A stretch of 64,000 nt of DNA, from assembly GCF_010093535.1 (NCBI RefSeq), contig NW_022985212.1:273612-337611 (forward strand), written 5' to 3'. The position numbers and the translations under genes were made by a program. Every line of letters begins with the position of its first letter. Positions within the stretch are counted from its first letter, which is position 1. Source of the DNA: Lindgomyces ingoldianus (taxonomy: Eukaryota; Ascomycota; Dothideomycetes; Pleosporales; Lindgomycetaceae). Below are positions 1 to 13,700 of this stretch, piece after piece. Below the pieces are notes generated by a model. That model had not been told where the DNA came from. It did not search any database and was given only the letters and a program-made list of their open reading frames with translations.

Positions 1-1
1 C

Positions 2-241
2 ACATCCGCGCTCGACTCAGCGTCCGAGCGGGTGGTTCAAGCTGCCTTAGACCTGGCCGCTCGGGGCCGCACAACGATTGCGATTGCGCATCGTTTGAGT
101 ACCATTCAACACGCTGATGTTATTTATGTGTTTGACCAAGGGAATATTGTAGAGAAGGGAAAGCATGAGGAACTGGTGAAGAAGAAAGGGGTTTATTGGG
201 AATTGGCGAAATTGCAGGCGATGGGTGCGCCGCAATTCTAA
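2..241 (+). CDS. ABC transporter, C-terminal end of a nucleotide-binding domain (5' truncated by window)
   Basis: The frame is open from base 2 to the TAA at 239-241 and gives the last 79 residues of an ATP-binding cassette. It opens with the D-loop (TSALDSASE) that follows Walker B, then the H-loop ([10 protein letters not shown], His switch), then the usual tail ([20 protein letters not shown]). This pattern and the short tail after the cassette fit the ABCB/P-glycoprotein-like exporters of fungi (multidrug or Ste6-like), where a second ATPase domain ends the protein. ATP hydrolysis here would drive export across a membrane; the substrate cannot be told. The start lies outside the window. 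It is the only host gene left of the AT-rich block. Family assignment is firm, subfamily is inference. Confidence 0.9.
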   Translation, partial: TSALDSASERVVQAALDLAARGRTTIAIAHRLSTIQHADVIYVFDQGNIVEKGKHEELVKKKGVYWELAKLQAMGAPQF

Positions 242-1675
242 TATGGTTTTCCTTTTAGATTTTCTTGTATAGAACTCATAGACTTGATGTGGATCACTTC
301 TAGAGGATCAAGACTCCGTCTTCATCTGCTCACAAACAGTCTTCTTCAACATCTTCATGTAAACTAGCATACTGTAGGGCACACTACTTAGCGCGCACAG
401 GGCCTCTGTAGATTAGTATTAGCGCACTTTGTAGCTGAGTCCTTACCCACTCACTTAGCATAACACCTAACGCTTAGCATGTCCCCTACGTTAATATATT
501 AATCGCATATAACTAATACAAGATGCTAGAACTTGTAAGAGTGCAGCTTATTAACACTAATGCCGATATTAGTACTTAGCTAAAAATGCTAAGTTTCTTA
601 GTCTATTAAAACTACAGGCTGTCCTCTACACAACTAATACTCCTCTACATAATCACCCCCACTGCCGTCTCTCTACAAATAAAACCCTCTTATGAATCTG
701 CTACGTAAGGTCAGAACGTCTCTTTAGCTTAGGTGTACACTTAACAAAGTTGTTTGCCTAGCTCTTACTAATACGCTTTTTATTACAAATACGCTTTTTA
801 TTACAAATACGCTTTTTATTACATTTATATAGTAGTTCGTTAGCTATATTTTATACTAAAACCTTTAACAGCAGCAGGCTATATAAAGTAAAGTTAAAAA
901 TGCTTTTAATAATTTGTTCTTTCTAACTTATTAAAGTGTTTTAAGTTTAGCTTATAGTTTTATCAAGTATATCTTTAATTATATTAATATTATTAGTAAG
1001 ACTTGCTTTGCTTATATTTTTAGTATCTAAGAACGCTAGTTTTTCTTTTAGTTTAATAAAGTTGTAGAATCTTCTTGTTAGGTAATTTAAGCTTAGTTAT
1101 TCTAGAATTTAAAAAATCTTTTGTAATATAACATATATAATATCTTAAAAAGTAGTATTATAAGTAACTTTCTAAAAGGTATAGTATATAGTGTTTAGTA
1201 TACTATAGCTTCTAATTATATACAACTTAAATAAAAGCTTTAGTTGTAAAGCTGTAGTTTATATAGCTTGTTATCTTTATACAACTTTTTAAGATGTTTA
1301 GAAGCTCTAGTACCGTAGATAATTAAAATAAAAAGTAATAAACTTGATAAAGAGATTTATTCTACACTTTTACACACTTTATATAGTATTTAATTAAGCT
1401 ATAGAATACTTTTATATCTTTTATAACGTATTCTACCACCGAGACAGCTGAACAACTAAGCCGGCTAGCATGAAACACATAACGTGTTCCACCACTCATC
1501 TGCTAACACTAGTCATCCGCTGGCCCTAAAAGCTACTAAAAATAATAAAAATTACATTTTAAAATCTTAACAACACTTTAAACAAAGAACTAACAACGTT
1601 TAATATTATCCTTTTTACCTCCCTAGTGTATGCTATATAAGTATAAAAGAAACCTATATTATAACACTTAAGATG
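242..1675. other. AT-rich, gene-free stretch at the edge of the repeat block
   Basis: Composition shifts to AT-rich within about 120 bp of the transporter stop. All frames are closed by TAA/TAG. The only recognisable structure is the 18-bp triplication at 770-823. A short more GC-rich patch lies near 1,437-1,530. I cannot assign the rest to a family; it is probably RIP-degraded repeat. Confidence 0.5.
770..823. repeat. Three tandem 18-bp units
   Basis: The unit AATACGCTTTTTATTACA is repeated three times in direct succession without mismatch inside an AT-rich stretch. Confidence 0.85.
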
Positions 1676-2775
1676 ACGTACTTTATAGGCAAGTTGCTTA
1701 CACACCTAAGTTACTTACTTTTACTAAGACTTTACTAAACTACTTTTCTTACACTAATGCACTCCTAACAACATTACTTAGATGTACTAAAAGAATATTA
1801 GATATAGCTTATACTTTAGGCTTTTAAATAAAATGTAACACTTTTAAAGTAACATACTATAGCTATGTATAAGGTTTTTTATAAAATAATAAATAACTAA
1901 TACACTAAATAACTTTTATAAGCTAATTTTATAGCTAACCTATAAAAGCTAAGTAATAATAAAAATTAAGTAATTATTAAGCACATACTTAAGCTATATA
2001 TGTAAAAAGATTTCCTCTTAGCTAGTAGCTATAGCTAATATAGCTAATTTTTTGCACACTAAGTAAAATCTAAGCTATATTAGCATAAACTAGCTTAGTA
2101 TGTTTATAAAGTGCTAACTAGAGCTTAAAGTAAAGTTTTAAGTATAAGTATATTTAGTAAATATCTAGCCTATTATAAAGCTTATTTTATTAAAGTTATA
2201 TATATTATTATTTTAAATGCTATACTTAGCTTTAATATTCTTTATAAAGCTAAACTAGCTTTAAATTTCTTTAAAACTCTTATAAAAAGCTTTTTTATAG
2301 TTATAGTTATACTTAAACTTTACTTTAAGTTTTAAATAACACTTTATAAACATACTAAGCTAGTTTATGCTAACATAGCCTAAATTATGCTTAGTGTGTA
2401 AAGAATTAGCTATATTAGCTATAGCTACTAGCTAAAAGAAAAATTCTTAAGTATATAGCTTAAGTATATGCTTAATAATTACTTACTTTTTATTATTACT
2501 TAGCTTTTATAAGTTAGCTATAAAATTAGCTTATAAAGGTTATCTAGTATATTAGTTATTTATTATTTTTTAAAAACTCTATACATAGCTACAGCATGTT
2601 ACTTTAAAAGTGTTACATTTTATTTAAAAGCCTAAATTATAAGCTATATTTAATGTTCTTCTAGTATGTCTAAGTAGTGTTGTTAGGAATACATTAGTGT
2701 AAAAAGAGTAGTTTAGTAAAGTCTTAGTAAAAGTAAGTAACTTAGGTGTGTAAGCAACTTGCCTATAAAGTACGT
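1676..2775. mobile_element. Palindromic foldback element, pogo-2 family (copy 1)
   Basis: A 1.1-kb element with termini starting ACGTACTT and ending AAGTACGT; a TA follows at 2776-2777 and a TG (mutated TA?) precedes. The terminal repeats are not short: the left and right halves are inverted copies of each other almost to the centre, so the element is one long imperfect palindrome with arms of about 500 bp. Each arm carries a degraded helix-turn-helix N-terminus of a pogo-type transposase, recognised by comparison with the element at 31,071-32,432. No coding capacity remains; C-to-T and G-to-A changes are heavy. Movement would have needed a transposase in trans. Confidence 0.75.
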
Positions 2776-2855
2776 TATTAGATTTTAGCTTAATTCTAGC
2801 CTCTAAATCTTTACATATTAATAATAGCTTAAGTATAAACTCTAAAGCTCTAATA
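2776..2855. other. 80-bp AT-rich spacer between two pogo-2 elements
   Basis: Nothing recognisable apart from the flanking TA. Confidence 0.4.
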
Positions 2856-3265
2856 AAGTACTTTACAGGCGAGTTGCTTACACACCTAAGTTGCTTACTT
2901 TTGCTAAGACCACACCCTAACACACTCTATTATAGCCTATAACAACCCGCTCTAGCACTATATAGTATAGTATAGCTTAGAATATTATTTAGATACTACT
3001 TCTACTTCTTACTTACACATTTGTGTGTTATGCATAGTCTAATTACACTATCTAGAGCACTTTTAGAATAGCTTACCTACTTTAGCTTACACGTATTTTT
3101 TTTACCTTCTTTTTATTACTGTGCGCCCTAAACTTTTTTAAAGCTGTTAAGTGTAAGCTCTTTTAAATTATTAAAGTTTTTTTCACTTTAATCTACCTTT
3201 TTTATATATATATTTTATATTATGTAGTAGCTTTATTAGCTACTTAAAGCTTAGTAATTTTTTAT
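2856..3265 (-). mobile_element. Left-end fragment of a pogo-2 element
   Basis: The AAGTACTTTACAGG terminus and the following sequence match the left 400 bp of the less rearranged element at 31,071 (shared landmarks: CTCTATTATAGCC, TATTATTTAGATACTACTTC). The match fades near 3,265 and no right terminus follows, so this is a truncated copy. In the 31-kb copy this end corresponds to the 3' side of the transposase, read on the minus strand. Confidence 0.6.
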
Positions 3266-4757
3266 TACTGTCCGAACAGAAGTATTTAGATACGCTGTTA
3301 GGCGTCACGTGACATAGTCTTGTGTTACAGTCGCACGCACAAACAGATAAATATTCCTTTCCTCTGCACAGACTTAGAAAAAAGAACAATCAACACTAGT
3401 TACCTGCAACCCCCCGCGCGATGTCTACACCGTGCAACTCTCTTTGCCTCGCACGTACTTACTAATTGCAAATGCTAGCTAGCATAGAGCTTATTTAACA
3501 CTAATTAGTAGTTTAAATGCTGTAAGACAGGAAGCTGTTCTTGTACCTTTCTGTTTAAAGAATTATGTATAAAAGAAATTCTTTTTTTTACTAATTCACA
3601 GGCAAGTAGCTATAAATCTTTATTTAGTTACCTAATAAAAGCAGAAAACCTGTCTGTCCAATACTGTTTAAAAGTATTATATAAATAGTAGTGCTTATTT
3701 AATGCTAGAAGGTCTGTTTTATCTTTTACACAAGGCTGTTTAGAGGCAGTGTACAACAAAAAGTAAGACAGCGCGCAACAACGCATAACTAACTACTATA
3801 AAGCAATAAGCAACACTAGCTTTATCTTTAACTAGCTAACATAACATATTAGCATATAAATAATACATACCTCTAGTAGGCATTTTAGTAAAGACTCTAA
3901 CAAAGTAGATAAATATTAAAGATTAAGTAGATAAAATTAAACTATTAAATAACATACTTAAAAAAAAAGCTTAATTTATATATAGCTAACTTAATTATAG
4001 AACTCTACATATTAAGCGTAATAAATGTATAAACTTTTAAAAACTTTTAAAATAACTTATAAAGTAAAAGCTTGTACACTTTAAAAATTTTAGTTAACTA
4101 TTTTTATAAAAACTAATTACTACCTTATAAAATAAGAGCATTAGTTTTAAAAAGAATAAAATAAAGGCTATTATGCTATATAAACTTATAAAAGAAAAAC
4201 ACGCTTTTACTATGTTATTAAACTACTATACTAAACTATTACTACTAGCGCTAGTTCTAACGCTATAGAAGATGTCTTTATATAAATTACCTATAGACTT
4301 AATACCTTCTCTATAATTAGTATAACTACCTTATAATAGCTTACTATATAAGAGCATAACTAGGCAGCTATATATTCCTGTAGCCACAGCTCTGCACAAG
4401 ATTCCCTAAAGCTTATACTTACTATATATAATTTACTTACTGTATAATCTATACTAACTTCTACCTACATAAGATATTACAGTAGAGAACCTTACATTTA
4501 AAAAGGTTGTATAATTTTAGAAGGCATAAGAAAGAAGAACAACTATATAAAGCAACTATATAATATTTTAGCTAATAAGGCTATAGTATTTATTAAGCTC
4601 TACTAACACTTTATTATTTATAAGGCTTTATATATAAGCATTTTCTTTATTATCTTTAAAAAGCTGCGTACACATGTTCTACCTTTATAATATTAGTTTT
4701 AGGAAGATGTAAAAGGTTCTATATAAATAGCTTAGCAATTACTTAAATACTAATATA
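3266..4757. other. AT-rich gene-free stretch
   Basis: No open frame, LTR, terminal inverted repeat or gene was recognised. A more GC-rich island (about 3,270-3,470, containing CACGTGACATAG) loosely recalls part of repeat DR1 but is too diverged to call. Confidence 0.4.
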
Positions 4758-5055
4758 AATTATAACTTGTTAAATAGGCTCTAACAGCTAGCTGCTTATA
4801 GTATAAGCACTTAAGTAGTAAGAGTAAGAGTAGTGTATAGTGTGCACAGCGTACAAGGTAGGTAAAGTAAAGGTAACATGTTTCTAGTTCTATTACTCTT
4901 ATCTTTCCTCTATACAGAGGAAAAGGGTGATATTTAGATGTTTACGCACAGAGGTTTGCACACAAGCATTATATAACATAGATATGTAGTCCTACTTGTG
5001 CGCAATTGCTTGTATCTAGATTATAACACTGCTACTATGTATAGACACTAGCAAC
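4758..5055 (+). repeat. Dispersed repeat DR1, partial copy
   Basis: Matches the right part of the DR1 copies at 24,330-25,077 and (inverted) 34,165-34,735. Shared landmarks are the AAATAGGCTCTAA start, TGTGCACAGCGTA, the CCTCT...AGAGG palindrome with flanking AAAAGGG, and the GTTTGCRCACAAGCATTAT block. It is AT-shifted relative to the 24-kb copy (GTGCGC becomes TTGCGC or TGCACA), as expected from RIP. Confidence 0.7.
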
Positions 5056-5991
5056 TTTTCTTTTTATCTAAAAAGTTACTTTCTATATGTGTTACTTTTT
5101 TTCTGTTTATGTAGGTCTATCTAATTACATTCTACTTTTACTTTACTTTATTTATTAGAACTTGCCTTAGTAATGCTGTATATTAAGATAGGCTAGTTAT
5201 ACTATATAAATAGCTTTATAAATAGTATAAAGTGTTTTAGGCTATTATTATCTAGCCTTTATGCACTTACTTTATAAGTAATTTAGTAGTGTATAAACTG
5301 TTTTATGTAGAGTTTTATACTAAAATAGTGTAGAATCTTTGTGTAGGCAGGTGTGTAAAAAAGTGTATATAATAAGGTCTTTTTTTTTTTTACTTTTTTT
5401 TTTTTATTCTTTACTTTCTAAGCCTTATTATATAATTCTCTAGCTCTTTTCTTTTTTTATATAGTGCTAATAGTAACAGATACTCCTGCCTGCACACACA
5501 CACACACACACACACACATAGAGAGAGATGTCTTTCTAGCCTTCCTTCTCTATCTCTAGCGCTATTAGTGTGGGCGTCTTTAACGTCCTTGTGTAGTCTA
5601 GCAGCCTAGGGCGCATTTATGTTACTTTTTTAACTAGTTCTGCTGCTAATTAGTAGTTTATTTAGTATTTTAGTATAAATATATAAATTTTTTAGCTCTT
5701 CTACTTTTTTTTTATATAAAATGCTAATTATAGACAGGCTAAGAAGCAGCATATAGCAGCTTTACTATTTTATAATATTAATATTATCTTGCCTACTAGC
5801 ACTAATCTGCAGCTATAGGCAGTAAAGGTTGTGCGTTATAAGAGGTACTTTTATGTAGTTTTAGTTTAAAGTTATAGTTAAGTTCTAGCAACTTTATATA
5901 CTTATTATTATAGTAGCACTACTAGTGCCTTTTTTTTTATTAAGTGTTATATGTTAGCTAACTTCTAGGCTAATGCCTACGCCTTATGTGT
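5056..5991. other. AT-rich gene-free stretch left of Copia-A1
   Basis: No gene. Contains poly-T tracts around 5,375-5,405, a CA microsatellite and scattered TAG stops in every frame. Probably degraded repeat of unknown family. Confidence 0.4.
5493..5518. repeat. (CA)13 microsatellite
   Basis: Thirteen uninterrupted CA units followed by TA and a short GA run. CpA is the usual RIP target, yet none of these is changed. Confidence 0.9.
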
Positions 5992-5996
5992 ATAGC

Positions 5997-6407
5997 TGTC
6001 AGATATGCGCACCTACTGTCAAGACAGGAGGAACATTTGACGAAAGCTGCTACATAGTACGAGCAATAAGCTCGAACAGTATGTTGCTGCAAATTGCTGC
6101 ATTTTGCAGCATTTTGCAGCATGTTGCAGCAAATTGCAGCATTTTACAGCATGTTGCAGCAAATTGCAGCAAATTGCAGCATGTTACAGCATTTTGCAGC
6201 AAATTGCAGCATGTTGCAAGCTGGTCGCGCATAGGGCTAGTGCGCGAGGGACTCGGATCGGCAGAACAAAAAGCTGAGCAACACGAGTAGAGCAGAAAAA
6301 GGATTAATAAATAAACACAATTAATATAATTAATTAATTATCCTATACATTATATTAAAACCCATTATTTATCTCAGGAAGCCTAGAAACAGTGCTTTAA
6401 TCTAACA
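5997..6407 (+). repeat. 5' LTR of Copia-A1
   Basis: Starts TGTCAGATATGCGCACC and ends TCTAACA. The middle (about 6,080-6,215) is an array of 10-bp units of the form GCAGCAWDTT. After the array comes a conserved GC-rich block (GTCGCGCATAGGGCTAG, GCGCGAGGGACTCGG). Much less mutated than the element body. Confidence 0.9.
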
Positions 6408-6439
6408 ATTAAGAGTCTCAGTGCCTCCATTGATACAAA

Positions 6440-9400
6440 ATGGCCACCCAGCCTCCTCGAGACGCGACAGTCGTCCTTCGAGACCACACCGACTACAGAG
6501 CCTGGATGATGCAGCTGCAATTGAGATGTGTAGCGCACAGCATCTGGCCGCAAGTGGATCCTAAGTTGACTATCTAAATAATCTCTAAACCAAGAGCTCT
6601 AGAGATGCCGCTAATAGCTAAGTTTTCACCAGCCTCTAACGTTAAAACGCCTACGCACCTAAACAAGCTATTAACAAGCAGTGTTAGAGCCTTTAAAGAA
6701 GCTATTAAATACTATAAGATTAAGGCTAACAAGTACAAGAGTAATAGACATAATTATAAAAGAGAGTAATTAAGCTTCTAATAGATTATTGTCTTTATCT
6801 AGTTAATAGTTAGCCTGCATCTGCAGCGTACATGCTGTTCCCTAGATTAACTACTTAGATAGTAGATTACAAACTTTAAAGCTATAGTAGGTGTTAACAA
6901 CTAATTTAAACAAAAACACGTGCGCAACTAATATAATGCATCCCTAGAGCTGCTAAGAAACGTAAGCATATAGGACCTATAGCTAGCAGAGTATAACTAC
7001 GCTGCTACAGAAGCAGAGACACAAAATGTTCTAAAAACAACGCAGTTTAATGCTGTAGCAAAGGACTTTCTAACTACTATAAATAAAGTTGCCCCTTATT
7101 AGTTTACAACCTTTTAGAAAAGCAGACAGTTCACACTAAACATAAATTAAAAAAAATAATAAAGCGCTTTTAAAAACATATAATGTTAAATTATCTAATA
7201 TATATAAGAAAGCATAAAGCTGCTTTTATAACAGATAACTTGTTATACTTTACTAAAAGTAAAAAAACTACCTAGGGCATAAATAGAGACGCCTGTAGTG
7301 CAGAAGTTGCAACATTAAGAAAATAAAGTAAACCTTAACATTAATGTTATTAAAAAGATAATAAAAAGTTATCTTTAAGCTAAAAACCTGCTAAAATAGA
7401 AAGCACTAAATGTCCTACATGCAGACACATTTATGCACTAAAGGACTACTTCTATGTCTATCTAGACAGAGCACTAGACTAGTAGATACTAAATAAAAAA
7501 GTTAAAGAGCTTATAGCATTAAAGTGTAAGTATAACTTAGAATTTTAAGGCCTACTAAAAGGGCAGCGTAGACATAATTTAAAAATACTAATTCTAAAGA
7601 GTTTACATACACCTACGCTAAAGATATAAAAAAACTAACTTAAAAGCTAGAAAGTATTAAGAGTTAAGGTAGCTACATTACTAGCTATAGTTAATTTAAA
7701 CTAAAATAGATATCTACTAAAAGAATTATTTATTCTTAACTTAAGCTTAACATGCTACATTATAAATAATTTTAATTAGATCTATAACTATTATTTACTA
7801 ACACTAAGAGACTTTATCTAGTCTAGAAACTCTTATATATAGATTTAAAGCTACAGATTAATTACACTAAGCTTAAAAAGTAAGCATAAAACACATAGTT
7901 AAGCATATAGTCTTGTACTATATAACGCTGCACTGTGCCTAGACCTGCTGTGCAACCTAGTCTTGTTCTGCCTACTGCAACAGAAAGGAATCTAGTAGGA
8001 CACATAAGCAGAGCTAACTGCTTTAAAGGCTTTAGATAAAATAATAATTAGAGATTTTATAAAGATCTATAGCTAATAGGTGTTAGAGTACTATCTACTA
8101 TAAAAGGGCTTATATTATACACACATAATTAACATAAGAACTAAACATAGTCTATAAAAGGCATTAGCAGAGCTATAGCATAAGCGTTTAGGACACCTTA
8201 AACTAGCTACACTTTAACACCTTATACAGTAAGCTAAAGGGGTGTAAATTAAAAAAATTATAATAGTTTAATATAACTTATGTAGCAAAGCTAAGATATA
8301 ATAATAAATTAGCTGCACACTATAAATTAGCAATAGTAGACCTAGTAAAAGACTGTTAATTAATTTCTATGCATATAAAGCATAAAGCATTATAAAAAAG
8401 TAAAGTTAAATACTAATTACTAATAAGTATTCTAGCCTCTAGTAAGACCTCTACTTTAAAAATAATAAGCTTACTAAATTAATTATTAAAGCTTTTATAA
8501 TCTTTATCCTTTTTCTAAAAAACTATTATAATATTACTATAAAAGTTATTAAAGCTAATAACAAGATTATAATAGTAAAACTAGAGGTAAAACGCTAGCT
8601 AGCATTATATAGAATAACTATTAAGCCTTTAGCACTAGATACACAAGCCTAGAACAGAGAAGCTAAACGCTTAGAGGGTGTAAATAAAAAAAAGTTATAG
8701 GCTATATAACTAGATGCTAACTTACTATAGGACGTATAGCTATACATTACTAGAGCAGGCGTATACCTATACAATTAGACGCTAAACTATGCTAACAACT
8801 AAAAGACACTATATAAGATCTTTATTACATAAGCAGCTCTAAATAATAAAGTTATTACATTAATTTAAAAGCTAAGCTTTACACATTTAAAAGCCTATAG
8901 CTATAAAGCATTTATAATAACTAATAACACACATTAGAATAAATCTAAGCTATAGAGGCTAGACTTAAAGGCGTAGATTAGATATCTAGTTAGGTACTAA
9001 TTATTAAACATTTACTGTGTATAGATACTACTGCTAGTAAAAGTAATCTGTACACATAATATTATTTTTAATAAATACTTAATCTTTAGCAGTAAGCCTA
9101 AAGACCTAATAAATAACTTTATGTACAACATAGTAAAGAAAATTACTATATATATTAAAATAATTAAGCTTCTAACACCTAGTTATTAGCTAAAGACAAA
9201 GTTATTTTATAAAGATAACACTATAGATAATAAATTAAATTTTAATAAAGTAGACCTACTAGGCTACTATTAAGAAAGGAAGATTAGAGATAACTATTTA
9301 TCTCTTTTAAATACTCTGCTACCTGCAGCATTACTTATGCAGTTAATAGCTAGAGCAGCACTAAAGCTAAGCTAAATAAGGTTATTAAAGACTATACTAT

Positions 9401-10388
9401 AAGCTGTAGCCTTTATAGCTAGCATAAAATTTAGAAGTGTAGAAAAGCATAGTAGTAAGACGCTAGATAAAGTAGCATTAATAAAAATGCTATTTAAAAG
9501 AAAGACACTTTATAGAAGCTAGCTACTACCTCTACTATTAACTTAAAAGCAACTAGAGGAGCACTTTCTACATAAGATGTTTAAGGTAGTAGAAAGAACG
9601 CACTTAAACAGTTATTAGATAATAAAATCTTAGATAGAGGTCTAGATAAAGCTAATTAAGGCAGCTAGACAGCAGATTCTAGATTGTATGTAGGTGTACA
9701 CCTACAAGCTTAATAAGCACTATAAATTATAAAGATGCAAGGCGTAACTAGTAGTTTATAGCAATTAATAAAGAAACATTACTATATAAGATACCTACAC
9801 TGCCACCCTAGCAGGACGCTTATTTTAAATGCTAATAGTAATATTTGCACACTTTAACCTAAAGCTTAAATAATACAATGTAACTAACATGTTTATACAT
9901 GCAGCAATTAACTGCAATATCTACATGCAGATGCTAAGAGGCTATTAGAAACTAGGTATAATACTAAAGCTTTAAAAAGCACTATATAGCCTATAAATTT
10001 CTTTTTTACTCTAGTAACACTATTTTATAATAACTCTTAAAGGCCTTAGGTTTTTAGCTGTTCTACATAAACTCTACTGCATAACTAAAGCTAGAATATT
10101 TGTCTTCTTTTATGTAGACAACTTTATTATTGTGTATAAAAAAGGCTCTAAAGCAGATGCACAGCGTGTAGTAGACTAGTTACAAGAAAAGTATACTCTA
10201 ACAAAAGGCAAAGACCTATAATAGTTTCTAAGAGTTAAGATTATTAGAAATTAATAGTAATAAATAATTTAGCTGTTATAAGCATTATATATTAATAAGA
10301 TAGCTAGGCTAGCTAATAGAAAAGACCTGCAGCACGCTACACCTATAAGTAGGATTAAACTTATGCTGCAATCTAGTTTTGCAACCCT
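6440..10388 (+). pseudogene. Copia-A1 gag-pol, first part, RIP-degraded
   Basis: Begins at ATG 6,440 with the gag N-terminus (MATQPPRDATVVLRDHTDYR), as in the sister copy at 25,798. The first stop, TAA at 6,575-6,577, corresponds to CAA in the sister copy, a C-to-T change. Downstream, stops are dense, but the GAG-pre-integrase/integrase region (near 8,150-8,900) and copia reverse transcriptase follow in order; the catalytic box reads YVDN at 10,111-10,122, with the second aspartate changed to Asn by G-to-A. The frame is split at 10,389 by the nested gypsy element and resumes at 16,738. Not functional. Confidence 0.88.
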
Positions 10389-10393
10389 ATTAG

Positions 10394-10703
10394 TGTAACG
10401 GCGCAGGCAAGACAATGGGTCCGAATGCGGTATGAATCCACTCAGAGGCATATGGGAGTGCGTGGGGACTCAGAGACCTGGGAATACCAATGACACCTAT
10501 AGGCCTTGTACGTAGGATATTAGAAAACTACTGAGCTAGCTACGGGGCGAGGTGCGACTAAATACATGAGGGAATAGGGGTAACAGCAGGGGGCAGGGCA
10601 GAGTCGGGGCCAGGTTGAGTCAGGGTCGAGCCAGGGTCGGAGCCGATACGGGGACCCTTCGGATGGGTACCGGGCGACCCGAGATGGAACGAGAATCGTT
10701 ACA
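10394..10703 (-). repeat. 3' LTR of Gypsy-1
   Basis: 310 bp, GC-rich. It lies at the low-coordinate end because the element runs on the minus strand. TATTAG, ACTGAG and GGTTGAG here read TATCAG, ACCGAG and GGTCGAG in the other LTR. Confidence 0.9.
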
Positions 10704-10799
10704 CTACCCCCCCCTCTGTAGACTGATAGTCCCTATCAGTAGTAGTTATAGTACAAAGTATTGTTGTCATGTCCTCTGCCTCCTTAAACCAAAACTAGT

Positions 10800-13700
10800 C
10801 TAATTTAGCTAGGTGTCCTTGCTAAGTATTCCTTTGCACTGCTAGCAGTGTCCTTAGAGTTGTAATACTCTTATGTATAACTATAAATTTACTCCTTACT
10901 TCTATACCTTGTTGTCTGCTAAGTAATCTATGCCTTTTACACTAGCTTTAAAAGCCTTAATCTACTTGCGTAAGGCCCTTAGAGGTCCTAGCTAATTTAG
11001 ATGCTTATTATAGAAGGCTTTTAATTTATAGGAAGAACCTATAAAATTTAAAGCCTTGTACTAGACTAGATTAGGGTTGTGTCCTACCTATCTTACTTAG
11101 TACTTAAGCGTTTTCTAGTAAAGCTTGCTAGCAAGTATTTCCTCTACTTCCTACTCCTCTACCCTATTAATAGTAATGCTAGGGGGTCTTAGAGGTTCTT
11201 GTTCTAGGAGAGGATCCTAAGGATCTTTGTAAAGTATGTTTAGTGCAAAGATGTTATGTATCTTTAACCCTAAAAGTAGCTTTAAGCAGTACAAGTTTCT
11301 AAATTGTTTAAGTACCTTAAAGGGGCCTTCCTATTGTTTAGATAGTTTTTAGCTAGGTCTCTAGACAGCTAGGTTCTTAGTGTCTAGGTAGACTATGTTG
11401 CTAACCTCCTAGTTAACTGGCCAGCAGTAGCGGTTAACTACAGTTCGCATCCAATCCTAGGCCTTTTCTATATAGGTCTTAGCTAACTCCTAGGCTGCAT
11501 GCATGTAGGTTGCTAATGCTAGGGCATCCTTCTAATTTAACTTGTCTATGGCTGTAATAGGTTCTGTAAAATGTTTCTAGTCCCAGCTTTAACATAGTTT
11601 AGAGCTGTATAAGACTTAATACAGAGACATTTTAATTATTGCATAGGGTAAGGTTATCTAAGCCTAATTAATTAGGGGTAGTAAGGAACTCTAGTTATCT
11701 TAGTAAAAGAATATAAAAGGCTTTAGTCTTTAATTAATATACTTATTTATAATCTCTATTTAGCTATCTGTTTCTTTATAATAGGTAGTAGAGAGCTTAA
11801 CTTTTACACCTAGAATTTAACAAAATTTAGACTAGAAACTAGATATAAACTAAGGTTCTTAATTAGAAATAATAGTTTTAGGTGTGTAGCTAAAACAGTA
11901 CACTTATTAAATAAATAAAGCAGCTATTTTTTAGGCGTTAATTATTTTATAGCAGGGGATAGAAATAGCTTGCTTAGATAGGTAATTAATTATAACTATA
12001 ATCTAATTATATCTAGACTTGTCTTTAGAGAACTCCTTAAAGTTAATGCACAGGTGCTATATTAGTTAAGTAGGAATTAGTAGGGGGTAGATAAAGCCTA
12101 GGGTTTAAGTTTGTTTTAGATAAGCCTTGCAACAGGGGAGGCAATTCTGTACATATTATTTGTAAGTAGCTTCTATACCCTTTTAGTAGTACTTTTAGGC
12201 TAGTAACTAATAGGTCTTAGTAGCACTAGGATGTGCTAAAGATACTTAGTTGTAGACTTCTTAGATAAGTTAGGTACACAGCAATAAGTCTGCTAGCACA
12301 CATAGGCAGTTAGCATAGAGGAGTAGTCTATTTCCTATCTAATAATAGTAGGGTAGAAGTTCTTGCTCTTATGTAAAAAAGGCTTAATTTTTTTAAACTA
12401 ATGCATTAATTAATTCTAGAGAATTTAGAGACATAACCTAGTTTAGTTCTTTTATAACATTTAGCGTAGCTGCTTAAGTTGTTGTTTAAGCAATATAGTA
12501 CTAGGCTAGTTTAGAGTTAATTTAGGGGTGCAGTTAGTACAGTCCTAGTAGGACCCTTAACCTATTATTAGTTTAAGCTGCTCTTAAATTTTCTACATCT
12601 TGTTTATAACAACTAAAAATGTCTGCCCTAGTGTTATTTTTACTAAAGGTGTACTTAATTTAGAAGTAATACTAAGCTAACTTTTTAGCCTAACAAACCT
12701 AACAAGCATTTAGCACCTTTATTATTATAAAGTACTCTAATAAATAATAATTAGTATATACTAAAGTGCTTATTACTACAGATGTAAGCTTAGCCCTCTA
12801 TTATTTAAACGCAGTAATAATTGTAAATAGCTCCTTATTATGTATCTCTTAGTTTAGCTCTAAACTAGATAGGACCTTGCTATAAAACAATACTAGGCAC
12901 TAATTTCTATCTGCTTGTTCCTAAAAGAGGACTTCTGCTACTACCCTATTAAAAGCGTTAGTTTTAATTTTAGTTTACAACATAAAGTTAAAATAGTAAA
13001 GTGTGGGTATACTTAGTAGCGCAGACTTTAGCTTTTTAAAAGCTACATTACACTCTAAAGTCTATATAAAAGAGGTAGTAGGGCTCTAAAGCGTAATAAT
13101 TAGTTTAGCTACATAAAAAAATTCTAGAATAAATTACTAATAAAATTTAGTAAAGCCTAGAAAAGATTTCACACCTGTTATAGTAGTAGGCGCCTGCTAG
13201 TTGCGTAGCACTTCTACTTTCTCTAGGTTAACCTCTAGTCCTTTGTTTAAAAGTATATAGCTAAGATACTTTGTTTAAGTAACATAGAATTTACTTTTTC
13301 TAATCTCTACTTGTAATCCTGCTTACTGTAGCCTCTTTAAAACCTTTTTAACATAGAGAATATAAGTTGCCTTATCTTTAAAGTAGATAAGGATATTATT
13401 AAGATAAGTAATACAAAAATTATTTAGATAGTTAATTAATATATTATTTATATAGCGCTAGTAAGTTGCTAGACTATTACACAATCTAAAAAGCAAGACT
13501 TTACACTTATAGGTTCTGTATTATGTCTAAAAAGTAGTACACTTTTTAAAGCTTAGATCTATCTTAATCTTATTAAAAGCTACGCAGATATTAAACTTAG
13601 TAAAAATTACTACCTTAGTAGGTCTTAACAGGAGTTTGTCTATGTGTAGTATTAGATACACATTCTTGCAGGTAAGAGCGTTAAGTTTACAGTAATTAAC

